The notes under the pieces were generated by a model. The model worked only from the letters and a program-made list of their open reading frames with translations, searched no databases and had not been told where the DNA came from. From an uncultured Lachnospiraceae bacterium (lineage in GTDB: Bacteria > Bacillota > Clostridia > Lachnospirales > Lachnospiraceae): a stretch of DNA of 64,000 nt. Where the stretch lies: the NCBI GenBank assembly GCA_958428365.1, contig CAUAFT010000011.1, forward strand, positions 43,624 through 107,623, given 5' to 3'. Made by a program: the position numbers and the translations under genes. Below, piece after piece: positions 1 through 6,988 of this stretch. Each line of letters starts with the position of its first letter. The first letter of the stretch is position 1.

Positions 1-2
1 AA

Positions 3-608
3 CATTACTATGACTGTACGGATACCACAAACCCGAATCCGGATAATCACATCACCTATGTAAAAGAGGATCAGGAGATCAATTACATGATCGCTTTCAG
101 CCAGACCCTTGCGGTGAATACACAGGCGTCAGATGTTTTTGATTCCGGAATGCAGAGGGATATTGATGAGCTGACCGATGCGGTACAGATGGCAATCACC
201 GCTCACGATAAGGTGAACAAGATCAAAGCCATGATGGATGAGGAGCAATATGCCGGAGAGGAAGATCAGGCGCTTTTACAGGAGTGGCTGGATACGGCAA
301 AGAAGGAAGCGGATTATGCCGATGCTAATATGAAAAATGTTTATTCAGAGGGTATCACAAAATTCCAGGGATATCTGACCGACGTCACCCTTGCCAGAAC
401 CGATGTGGGAAATAAGGGAAGTCGTTTAGCCCTTACCAAATCCAGAATGTCCAATCAGCAGCTCACCTTTGAAAAATTAAAGTCCACAAACGAGGACAAG
501 GAGCTGTCGGATATTATTATCGAGTACACTGCGGCTTATAACGCATACCAGTCTTCCATGCAGGCGGCGGCAAAGGCGATCAAGCAGACCTTACTGGATT
601 ATATTTAA
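3..608 (+). CDS. flgL: Flagellar hook-associated protein FlgL (HAP3), C-terminal part
   Basis: The reading frame is open from the left edge, so this is the 3' part of a gene that begins upstream. The visible 201 residues start in a variable domain and pass into a long helical C-terminus (INYMIAFSQTLAVNTQASDV, then TKSRMSNQQLTFEKLKS and EYTAAYNAYQSSMQAAAKA) ending LLDYI. This is the conserved D0/D1 helix expected of hook-filament junction proteins. FlgL joins the hook (through FlgK) to the flagellin filament outside the cell. fliW starts 12 bases after the stop with its own ribosome site, fitting the flgK-flgL-fliW-csrA order known in Firmicutes. The first in-frame ATG (87) is internal and not the real start. 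Confidence 0.85.
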   Translation, partial: HYYDCTDTTNPNPDNHITYVKEDQEINYMIAFSQTLAVNTQASDVFDSGMQRDIDELTDAVQMAITAHDKVNKIKAMMDEEQYAGEEDQALLQEWLDTAKKEADYADANMKNVYSEGITKFQGYLTDVTLARTDVGNKGSRLALTKSRMSNQQLTFEKLKSTNEDKELSDIIIEYTAAYNAYQSSMQAAAKAIKQTLLDYI

Positions 609-620
609 TGGAGGTAGCAG

Positions 621-1079
621 ATGAAAGTAGATACAAGAGTATTTGGGGAAATAGACATTGAAGATGAAAAGATCCTTACCTTCGAGGATGGGATCATAGG
701 ATTTCCGGACATGAAACAGTTCGCACTGATCTTCAACAGTGAAAAGGAGAAACGCACAGAGATCAGTTGGCTTCAGTCTCTGGATGAACCGGTATTTGCA
801 TTGCCTGTTATGAATCCTCTGGTCATCAAGCCGGATTACAATCCCATAGTGGAGGAAGAACTCTTAAAAACATTGGGGAACCTGGAGCCGGATAACATGC
901 TTGTTCTGGTGACCGTAACAGTACCGGAAGAGATTGAAAAAATATCCATCAACCTTAAGGCGCCGATTGTGATCAACGCCAATGAGAGAAAAGCAGCGCA
1001 GGTCATTGTAGACGGCGAAGAAGTGAAATATCCAATCTATGACATCATTAAATCAGACCAGAAGAAGGCAGGTGAGTAG
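621..1079 (+). CDS. fliW: Flagellar assembly factor FliW
   Basis: This 152-residue protein has typical FliW features: VFGEIDIEDEKILTFEDGIIGFPDMKQFALI at the N-terminus (residues about 7-37) and a conserved SWLQSLDEPVFALPVMNP segment near residue 50. In Firmicutes FliW binds either flagellin or CsrA. When flagellin is exported, free FliW sequesters CsrA and releases hag translation. A ribosome site GGAGG sits 8 bases before the ATG. csrA begins 2 bases after its stop, so the two partners are translationally linked. Length is normal for the family. Its role in this organism is inferred from homology and from csrA and hag lying nearby. Confidence 0.95.
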   Translation: MKVDTRVFGEIDIEDEKILTFEDGIIGFPDMKQFALIFNSEKEKRTEISWLQSLDEPVFALPVMNPLVIKPDYNPIVEEELLKTLGNLEPDNMLVLVTVTVPEEIEKISINLKAPIVINANERKAAQVIVDGEEVKYPIYDIIKSDQKKAGE

Positions 1080-1081
1080 AG

Positions 1082-1297
1082 ATGCTGGCACTTACAAGGA
1101 AAAAAGGAGAATCCCTGATGATTAACAACAATGTGGAAGTAACCATATTAGAAATCCGCGGGGATCAGATCAAACTGGGAATCTCTGCTCCAAAGGACGT
1201 TTCCATTTATCGAAAAGAAGTATATCTTCAGATACAGGAAGAAAATAAGGCAGCCTTTGTCAGCGAAAACACGGATGCGTTAAAAAAATTGTTTTAA
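1082..1297 (+). CDS. csrA: Carbon storage/translational regulator CsrA
   Basis: A 71-residue RNA-binding homodimer subunit starting MLALTRKKGESLMI, with the family signature and the C-terminal strand IRGDQIKLGISAPKDVSIYRKEV. CsrA binds GGA motifs, often in hairpin loops, and blocks ribosome access. It is immediately downstream of fliW (2-base gap), and candidate binding sites lie in the hag leader at 6657-6982. The expected regulatory loop is FliW-CsrA-flagellin. A sigma-28-like promoter for the next operon lies just after the stop codon. Confidence 0.97.
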   Translation: MLALTRKKGESLMINNNVEVTILEIRGDQIKLGISAPKDVSIYRKEVYLQIQEENKAAFVSENTDALKKLF

Positions 1298-1301
1298 GCA
1301 T

Positions 1302-1328
1302 TAATTTATTTACAAAAATTACCGATAT
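1302..1328 (+). promoter_or_regulatory. Sigma-28 (FliA/SigD)-type promoter for flaG-fliD-fliS
   Basis: TAAT at 1302-1305 is followed after 16 bases by CCGATAT at 1322-1328. This is close to the TAAA-N15/16-CCGATAT pattern of flagellar sigma factors and matches the -10 of the hag promoter at 6630. It sits between csrA and flaG, so the cap genes can be induced with flagellin after hook completion. The -35 has one mismatch. Confidence 0.7.
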
Positions 1329-1374
1329 AACAGTTAGATAACAATAGACATGAGCTCACATGGAGGTGACATAT

Positions 1375-1797
1375 ATGGCAATTGAAGCGATCAGGAGCGC
1401 GGGAGCAACGTATCAGGCTGTGTCGGCGCCGGAAGTTACCAGGGAAGCGTCTCAGCCTAAGATTCAGGTTGTTGAGAATCAGGCAGGCTCCGCAGCGCTG
1501 GCAGGTAATACCGTGAAGTTAGATGTAAAGGATTCCGGAGAGCAACAGGGAAGTAACCAGGAATCACAGGGCCGTGCCAATGCGGAAAATGTGAAAAAGA
1601 CGATCGAGCAGATCAATAAGAAGGCGGTGAACTCGGAAGCGGTGTTCGGAATTCACGAGGGAACGAACCGCGTCATGATTAAAATCGTGGATAAGACGAC
1701 AAAAGAAGTAATCAAAGAATTTCCACCGGAAGAGACACTGGATATGATTGCAAAAGTATGGGAGCTGGCAGGCATCATGGTGGACGAGAAGAGATAG
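1375..1797 (+). CDS. flaG: FlaG family flagellar protein
   Basis: The C-terminal half carries the FlaG domain: NAENVKKTIEQINKKAV, then VFGIHEGTNRVMIKIVDK and EVIKEFPPEETLDMIAKV, ending GIMVDEKR. The N-terminal 55 residues are a low-complexity, Gln/Ser-rich linker. FlaG proteins influence filament length and usually lie next to fliD. An in-frame ATG at 1360 overlaps the ribosome site GGAGGTGA (1362-1369), so the ATG at 1375, 5 bases downstream of that site, is the better start (140 residues). fliD follows after 12 bases. Confidence 0.88.
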   Translation: MAIEAIRSAGATYQAVSAPEVTREASQPKIQVVENQAGSAALAGNTVKLDVKDSGEQQGSNQESQGRANAENVKKTIEQINKKAVNSEAVFGIHEGTNRVMIKIVDKTTKEVIKEFPPEETLDMIAKVWELAGIMVDEKR

Positions 1798-1809
1798 GAG
1801 GAAGGCGAT

Positions 1810-3297
1810 ATGGCAGTTCGAATCACGGGATTAGTATCAGGGCTTGATACTGACTCTATCGTTCAGGAATTAGTATCGGCGTATGCTACAAAAAAAGAAG
1901 ATTTAGAGAAAAAGCAGACCAAGTTATCCTGGCAGCAGGATGCCTGGAAGGAAATGAATACAAAGATTTACAGCTTTTATAGTACATCCTTGACAGAGTT
2001 CAAATTCATGTCCAACTTTGACGGCATGAAGAAGACCACCCTGTCCGATGAAACTAAGGCGACAATCACTGCAGGCAGTACCGTTATCAACGGAACACAG
2101 ACTTTAAAGATCAATCAGCTTGCTACAGCCGGTTATTTGACCGGAAAAAAACTGGAAAGCAAGTCGGAAGAAGGATATTCTACATCTACAAAACTCTCTG
2201 AATTGGGAATCAGCAATACGGAATTAAAGCTCAAGGTTGGAGATGAAGAAAAGACTGTAAAAATCAACGGTGATATGACCATTAGTGATTTTACAAAGGC
2301 TTTAAAAGAACAGGGAGTAGATGCCAACTTCGACACCACTCAGCAGAGATTTTTCATTAACTCCCAGGAGAGTGGAGCGGATGCAGATTTTAACTTTATT
2401 GAGAGTGACTCCTCAAGTGACGCACTTAAGAAATTGGGACTTTCCACATCAGACGGAGCCGTAAAGCAGGATGCTTCCAATGCGATCATCGAATTGAATG
2501 GCGCGACCTTTGAGGGAAGCAGCAACACCTTCACCATCAATGGATTGACGATTACGGCAAAAGGTGTCAGTGAATCTACGATGTCTCTTGTAACTGAGAC
2601 GGATGTGGATGGAGTATACGATAAGATTAAGAGCTTCATCAAAGGATACAGTGAATTGATCAATGCTATGGACGCAGCATATAATGCGGATTCTGCAAAA
2701 GGTTATGAACCGTTAACCGATGATGAAAAAGATGCCATGAGCGAGACGGAAGTTGAGAAATGGGAGCAGAAGATTAAAGATTCGCTGCTTAGAAGAGATT
2801 CCACCCTGGATACCGTGGCATCAGCTATGAAAATGGCTATGGCAAAATCTTACACGATCAATGGTAAGGACTACAGCCTTTCATCTTTTGGTATTAGTAC
2901 CTTAGGATATTTTACGGCAGCGGAAAATGAAAAGAATGCATACCACATTGATGGAGATGCGGATGACGAATCCACAAAATCAAATACGGATAAATTAAAA
3001 GCAGCTATTGCTTCCGATCCGGATACAGTAGCAGCATTCTTCAATCAGCTTGCCAGCGGCGTATATGATGCATTGGATGCCAAGATGAAGTCTACTACTC
3101 TGAGCAGTGCTTATAAAGTATATAATGACAAGCAGATGCAGGAAGAGTATGATGATTATACGGAACAGATTGAGACCTGGGAGACCAGACTGGAAGAACT
3201 GGAAGAATATTATTATGATAAGTTCTCGGCAATGGAGTCAGCGTTAGCAACGTTGAATTCCCAGCAGTCACAGTTATCAGGTTTGCTGGGTTCGTAA
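1810..3297 (+). CDS. fliD: Flagellar filament cap protein FliD (HAP2)
   Basis: A 495-residue protein with a FliD N-terminal domain (ITGLVSGLDTDSIVQELVSA, residues 4-23, within about 1-105) and a FliD C-terminal domain from about residue 225 (IIELNGATF) to 480. It ends in a coiled coil (YTEQIETWETRLEELEEYYYDKF) and the conserved ALATLNSQQSQLSGLLGS tail. FliD caps the growing filament and directs flagellin folding at the tip. Ribosome site AGGAGGAAGG precedes the ATG. It lies between flaG and fliS, the standard order. A second, divergent FliD-like gene is present on the minus strand at 18822-20120. Confidence 0.96.
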   Translation: MAVRITGLVSGLDTDSIVQELVSAYATKKEDLEKKQTKLSWQQDAWKEMNTKIYSFYSTSLTEFKFMSNFDGMKKTTLSDETKATITAGSTVINGTQTLKINQLATAGYLTGKKLESKSEEGYSTSTKLSELGISNTELKLKVGDEEKTVKINGDMTISDFTKALKEQGVDANFDTTQQRFFINSQESGADADFNFIESDSSSDALKKLGLSTSDGAVKQDASNAIIELNGATFEGSSNTFTINGLTITAKGVSESTMSLVTETDVDGVYDKIKSFIKGYSELINAMDAAYNADSAKGYEPLTDDEKDAMSETEVEKWEQKIKDSLLRRDSTLDTVASAMKMAMAKSYTINGKDYSLSSFGISTLGYFTAAENEKNAYHIDGDADDESTKSNTDKLKAAIASDPDTVAAFFNQLASGVYDALDAKMKSTTLSSAYKVYNDKQMQEEYDDYTEQIETWETRLEELEEYYYDKFSAMESALATLNSQQSQLSGLLGS

Positions 3298-3312
3298 AAA
3301 GGGGGATATCAC

Positions 3313-3699
3313 ATGGCACCAAACAGTGCATATCAGGCATATAACAATAGTAAAGTTTTAACAGCATCTCCGGCAGAATTGACTCTGATGTTGTATGAAG
3401 GAGCAATTAAATTCTGTAATATTGCTATTATGGGAGTAGAAGAAGGAGATATTGAGAAGGCTCACAATAATATTATGAAGGTGGAGCGGATTATTACAGA
3501 ATTTCGGGCAACGCTGGACGAGAAATATGAGGTGTCAAAAGATTTTGACAATGTATATATATACTTACAGCAGCGTCTACAGGAAGCGAATCTGAAAAAA
3601 GATAAGGAAATCCTGGAAGAAATACTGACTCATCTTCGTACCATGCGGGATACCTGGAAAGAAGTTATGCGTCTGAACAAGCTCGCAAAAGCGAATTAG
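3313..3699 (+). CDS. fliS: Flagellar export chaperone FliS
   Basis: A 128-residue all-helical protein beginning AYQAYNNSKVLTASPAELTLMLYEGAIKFCN, the FliS signature, with KAHNNIMKVERIITEFRATLD in the middle. FliS binds the flagellin C-terminus in the cytosol, prevents early polymerisation and delivers it to the export gate. It starts 15 bases after fliD with a GGGGGATA ribosome site and precedes a FliT-like gene by 9 bases, suggesting one transcript from the flaG promoter. Confidence 0.96.
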   Translation: MAPNSAYQAYNNSKVLTASPAELTLMLYEGAIKFCNIAIMGVEEGDIEKAHNNIMKVERIITEFRATLDEKYEVSKDFDNVYIYLQQRLQEANLKKDKEILEEILTHLRTMRDTWKEVMRLNKLAKAN

Positions 3700-3708
3700 G
3701 AGATTCAT

Positions 3709-4182
3709 ATGCAGAGTTATATTCAAGTGCTGATACAAAGCCTTCACCAAAAAGTGGAGGCTTTAGATTGCATTATAGAAAAAAATAAAGAGCAATATGA
3801 GATTTTGTCTGCGGAAGAAGCGGATATGGATGCCTTCGAGAAAAATGTATCGGAAAAGAGCGAATATATTGACAAGATCGTTTTTCTTGACGATGGATTC
3901 GAGGAAATTTATGCCAGAGTCAAGGAGGAGCTGAATGTAAATCGTGTTGCTCATGTAGAAGAAATCAGGCAGATGAAGAAATTGATTGCCGATATCACGG
4001 AGCGCAGCATGAAGATCCAGGCACAGGAGCAGCGCAATAAGGAGCTTGCAAGTATGCAGTTTTCAAAGGCGAAGAAAAAAATCCGTCAGGTCAAAGCGGG
4101 AAGCAAGGGGGCAATGCAGTATTACAAAAATATGCAGCAGCTTAATTTTGTGGATCCGCAGTTCATGGATAAAAAGAAATAG
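3709..4182 (+). CDS. Coiled-coil protein in the FliT position
   Basis: A 157-residue, strongly charged, almost entirely helical protein with heptad-like stretches (HQKVEALDCIIEKNKEQYEIL and VEEIRQMKKLIADITERSMKI) and a basic C-terminus (SKAKKKIRQVKAGSKGAMQYYKNM). It lacks a signal peptide or membrane segment. Its position 9 bases after fliS and its helical nature fit a FliT/FlgN-like export chaperone, which in this lineage is poorly conserved in sequence. The function is inferred from position. A hairpin terminator follows the gene at 4207. Confidence 0.6.
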   Translation: MQSYIQVLIQSLHQKVEALDCIIEKNKEQYEILSAEEADMDAFEKNVSEKSEYIDKIVFLDDGFEEIYARVKEELNVNRVAHVEEIRQMKKLIADITERSMKIQAQEQRNKELASMQFSKAKKKIRQVKAGSKGAMQYYKNMQQLNFVDPQFMDKKK

Positions 4183-4206
4183 AAAAGTGGAAGAAAGTGA
4201 TTTTTG

Positions 4207-4252
4207 CAGAGTGACATTATGGCGCAGAGGCGTGGTGTCACTCTGTTTCTTT
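4207..4252 (+). terminator. Terminator of the flaG-fliD-fliS-fliT-like operon
   Basis: A perfect 10-bp stem CAGAGTGACA (4207-4216) / TGTCACTCTG (4236-4245) with a 19-base loop is followed by a T-rich run. It lies 24 bases after the FliT-like stop codon. Confidence 0.7.
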
Positions 4253-4325
4253 CTTTGCTTGAAAGCCCTAAAACGAGGATGCGGTATTGTTTCAATGACT
4301 AATTGCAAAAGTTATGAAATAGGAA

Positions 4326-4521
4326 TTGAACCTTTTCTTTGTCTGTGCTAAGATAAACGCAAAGCATATTTTCTATTTATGACACTCAGTCATATCTAAA
4401 ATTCTACGGATTCTTAATCATTTCAGAAAATTCATGCTTTAAAAATTCACAATAAAAAAGCAGGAGTTTTCGGAAAGAGAAGAATGGGTAGAGACCTCCT
4501 GCGGTATACAGGAGGAAAAAA
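4326..4521 (+). promoter_or_regulatory. Promoter and structured leader of Rpn gene copy 1
   Basis: TTGAAC (4326-4331), a 17-base spacer and TAAGAT (4349-4354) form a sigma-A promoter. The leader then holds an inverted repeat AAAGCATATTTTCT (4361-4374) / AGAAAATTCATGCTTT (4425-4440) with a small hairpin TATGAC/GTCATA between the arms. Next come three short arms: A GCAGGAG (4460-4466), B CCTCCTGC (4495-4502) and C CAGGAGG (4509-4515), where C is the Shine-Dalgarno. B can pair with A (7 bp) or with C (7 bp, 7-base loop), so the two structures exclude each other and B-C hides the ribosome site. The same layout precedes the genes at 5626 and 15705. No T-run follows A-B, so it is not an intrinsic terminator. 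Confidence 0.7.
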
Positions 4522-5427
4522 ATGAAAGAGACGAGATTAACAACAGAAGAATTACCAGGCGTACGGAAGGATTATAAGGACACTATTTTCCGCAGACTGT
4601 TTAGTGAGAAGAAATCATTGTTGAGCCTTTACAATGCAGTAAATGGTTCTGGTTATGAGAATCCGGAGGAGCTTGAAATTGTAACTCTGGAAAATGCAGT
4701 CTACATGAATATGAGAAATGATCTTGCGTTTGTGATTGATTACTCACTGCATCTCTATGAGCACCAGTCCACTTATAATCCCAATATGCCTCTGAGAAAT
4801 CTTTTTTATGTGGCAAAGGAACTTTCTATGCTGGTAGATGAGAATTCCCTTTATCGCAGAAGTCTCGTAAAGATTCCAACGCCCAGGTTCATTGTGTTTT
4901 ACAATGGAATCGAGAATCAGCCGGATCAAAAATATTTGCGTCTATCAGATGCATTTGAATGTTCGTTGGAAGAACCTGACCTGGAATTGGTGGTAACGGT
5001 ACTGAATATTAATCCGGGAAAGAATGTTGAACTTATAGACCAGTGTAAACCTTTAAAAGAGTATATGATTTATGTGGAAAAAATAAGAGAATATGCGTCA
5101 CATATGTTAATCGAAGATGCTGTCGAGCGGGCGGTACAGGAATGTATCCGCGAGGGAATATTGGAGGAATTTTTAAAACAAAACCGGAAGGAGGCAGTCG
5201 AAGTGAGTATTTTTGAATACAATGAAGAACTTGTGATGCAGGACGTCCGTAAGGATGAGTTCTCAAGAGGAAAAAAGGAAGGAATAGAACAGGGAATAGA
5301 ACAGGGCGAGGAACGAGTAAACCTGTTGAACAAGAAACTGCTTGCAGAGAATCGAATTACAGATTTAAAGAGAGCAATGGAGGACGGCGGATACAGGAAA
5401 AAATTATATGATGAATTTGGGCTGTAA
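4522..5427 (+). CDS. Rpn family (PD-(D/E)XK) recombination-promoting nuclease/putative transposase, copy 1
   Basis: A 301-residue member of the Rpn/TIGR01784 group. The N-terminal nuclease fold spans about residues 10-150: KDYKDTIFRRLFSEK, then AFVIDYSLHLYEHQS with the E-x-Q catalytic motif, followed by NMPLRNLFYVAKEL. The C-terminus has the family's charged Gly/Gln segment (GKKEGIEQGIEQGEE) and the closing LKRAMEDGGYRKKLYDEFGL. Related E. coli Rpn proteins are DNA endonucleases that raise RecA-independent recombination. The cellular role here is unknown. A near-identical gene follows 199 bases later. The start is set by GGAGG at 4511-4515, 6 bases upstream, which lies in a switch-like leader. 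Confidence 0.85.
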   Translation: MKETRLTTEELPGVRKDYKDTIFRRLFSEKKSLLSLYNAVNGSGYENPEELEIVTLENAVYMNMRNDLAFVIDYSLHLYEHQSTYNPNMPLRNLFYVAKELSMLVDENSLYRRSLVKIPTPRFIVFYNGIENQPDQKYLRLSDAFECSLEEPDLELVVTVLNINPGKNVELIDQCKPLKEYMIYVEKIREYASHMLIEDAVERAVQECIREGILEEFLKQNRKEAVEVSIFEYNEELVMQDVRKDEFSRGKKEGIEQGIEQGEERVNLLNKKLLAENRITDLKRAMEDGGYRKKLYDEFGL

Positions 5428-5428
5428 G

Positions 5429-5625
5429 TTGCACCCTTTAAATATTCATGCTAAGATAAAGACAAAGCATATTTTCTATTTATGACAGTCGGTCATATCT
5501 AAATTCTATAGATTCTTAATCATTTCAGAAAATTCATGCTTTAAAAATCCACAACAAAAAAGCAGGAGTTTTCGGAAAGAGAAGAATGGGTAGAAACCTC
5601 CTGCGGTATACAGGAGGACAAAAAA
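5429..5625 (+). promoter_or_regulatory. Promoter and structured leader of Rpn gene copy 2
   Basis: TTGCAC (5429-5434), 17 bases and TAAGAT (5452-5457) form the promoter. The inverted repeat arms are at 5464-5477 and 5527-5542. Between them the hairpin TATGAC/GTCATA keeps its stem while the loop differs from copy 1 (AGTCG against ACTCA). Arms A, B and C are GCAGGAG (5562-5568), CCTCCTGC (5597-5604) and CAGGAGG (5611-5617), with the ATG at 5626. The promoter starts right after the stop of the first copy, so the duplicated unit is promoter plus leader plus gene. Confidence 0.7.
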
Positions 5626-6540
5626 ATGAAAGAGACAAAATCAACAAAAGAACTACCAGGCGTACGGAAGGATTATAAGGACACCATCTTCCGCAGACTG
5701 TTTAGCGAGAAGGAATCATTGTTAAGTCTTTACAATGCAGTCAATGGTTCTGACTATGAGAATCCGGAGGAGCTTGAAATCGTAACTTTGGAAAATGCGG
5801 TTTACATGAATATGAGAAATGATCTTGCGTTTGTAATTGATTATTCACTGCACCTCTATGAACACCAGTCCACTTATAATCCCAATATGCCTCTGAGGAA
5901 TCTTTTTTATGTGGCAAAGGAACTTTCTGTGTTGGTAGATGCAAATTCCCTTTATCGCAGAAGCCTCGTGAAGATTCCGGCGCCCAGGTTCATCGTGTTT
6001 TACAATGGAACCGAGAACCAGCCGGATCAAAAATACTTGCGGCTGTCAGATGCATTTCAAAATTCGTTGGAAGAACCGGATCTGGAACTAGTCGTAACGG
6101 TACTGAACATCAATCCGGGAAAGAATGACGAGCTTTTAGACCAGTGTAGACCATTAAGAGAGTATATGATTTATGTAGAAAAAATAAGAGAATATGCGTT
6201 GCATATGTTGATTGAGGATGCTGTCGAGCGGGCGGTACAGGAATGTATCCGCGAGGGAATACTGGAGGAATTTTTAAAACGAAACCGGGAGGAGGCAGTC
6301 GAAGTGAGTATTTTTGAATATAATGAAGAACTTGTGATGCAGGACGTCCGTAAGGATGAGTTCTCAAGAGGAAAGAAGGAAGGGCTAGAACAAGGAGTAC
6401 AGCAAGGGCTAGAACAGGGAGAAGATCGGGTGGTTGCATTGAATAAAAAACTGCTCGCAGAGAACCGAATTATAGATTTAAAGAGAGCAATGGAGGATGG
6501 CGGATACAGGAAGAAACTGTACAAAGAATTTGGCTTATAA
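5626..6540 (+). CDS. Rpn family (PD-(D/E)XK) recombination-promoting nuclease/putative transposase, copy 2
   Basis: A 304-residue close paralogue of the gene at 4522, nearly identical through the nuclease core (DYSLHLYEHQS, PNMPLRNLFYVAKEL) and the tail LKRAMEDGGYRKKLYKEFGL. The main length difference is in the Gln/Gly segment, which here reads GLEQGVQQGLEQGEDR and contains one extra four-residue unit plus a different linker. The ORF is intact, so both copies may be functional. It lies just upstream of the sigma-28 promoter of hag but has its own promoter and leader. Tandem duplication of the full unit is the simplest explanation. Confidence 0.85.
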   Translation: MKETKSTKELPGVRKDYKDTIFRRLFSEKESLLSLYNAVNGSDYENPEELEIVTLENAVYMNMRNDLAFVIDYSLHLYEHQSTYNPNMPLRNLFYVAKELSVLVDANSLYRRSLVKIPAPRFIVFYNGTENQPDQKYLRLSDAFQNSLEEPDLELVVTVLNINPGKNDELLDQCRPLREYMIYVEKIREYALHMLIEDAVERAVQECIREGILEEFLKRNREEAVEVSIFEYNEELVMQDVRKDEFSRGKKEGLEQGVQQGLEQGEDRVVALNKKLLAENRIIDLKRAMEDGGYRKKLYKEFGL

Positions 6541-6609
6541 AATGATTTGCTTGAAAGAGTCTGCATTTCGTATTCAAAATAAAAAATGTCGAAAAATCAA
6601 AAAAAGCTA

Positions 6610-6636
6610 TAAAGTAATTTTTAACTTAACCGATAT
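6610..6636 (+). promoter_or_regulatory. Sigma-28 (FliA/SigD)-type promoter of flagellin
   Basis: TAAA (6610-6613), a 16-base spacer and CCGATAT (6630-6636) match the flagellar sigma consensus exactly in both boxes. Transcription would start near 6645, giving a leader of about 340 bases before the hag ATG at 6989. Confidence 0.85.
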
Positions 6637-6656
6637 ATAAAGTACAAGGGAAAAGA

Positions 6657-6982
6657 GTCATCCCTACAGAGGAAAGCGGATGACGATATTCAAGGAGGAA
6701 TCAAACAGCATATCTGATACCGCAAAAAGATGGACAAGCGGTGGTTATAGATGGAAGACTCTCATCTTGAAGTTCCCGAAATGACAATTACATATTTACA
6801 ACTATCATACGAGTAAGGAGAATCACAGATTCTTTTACTATAGAGTAGAAAATTTACTTAGCGGAATGGAAACCTGATATGGAAGGAATGACCGAGCGCG
6901 CGGCGGAAAGGCTTTGCATAGAGGGAGAACGGAACGCAAAAGAAAAATTAGGCATGGAAGCCTATCTAAATTCAAGGAGGAA
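6657..6982 (+). promoter_or_regulatory. hag 5' leader with candidate CsrA binding sites
   Basis: The 450-base gap before hag holds no gene. Its transcribed part contains several GGA motifs in places CsrA favours. GTCATCC (6657-6663) pairs with GGATGAC (6678-6684) around a loop containing GAGGAAAG. The 13-base string ATTCAAGGAGGAA occurs at 6688-6700 and again, identical, at 6970-6982, where it is the hag ribosome site. A 5-bp hairpin TAGGC-ATGGAA-GCCTA (6949-6964) presents GGA in a hexaloop 10 bases before that site. No start codon follows the upstream copy at a usable distance. The arrangement resembles the two-site B. subtilis hag leader bound by CsrA. Binding itself is inferred. Confidence 0.6.
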
Positions 6983-6988
6983 AACATT

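Noticed and set aside
6691..6720. Short leader peptide after the upstream AAGGAGG in the hag leader
   Set aside because: No ATG, GTG or TTG follows within a usable distance, so a regulatory binding site is more likely.
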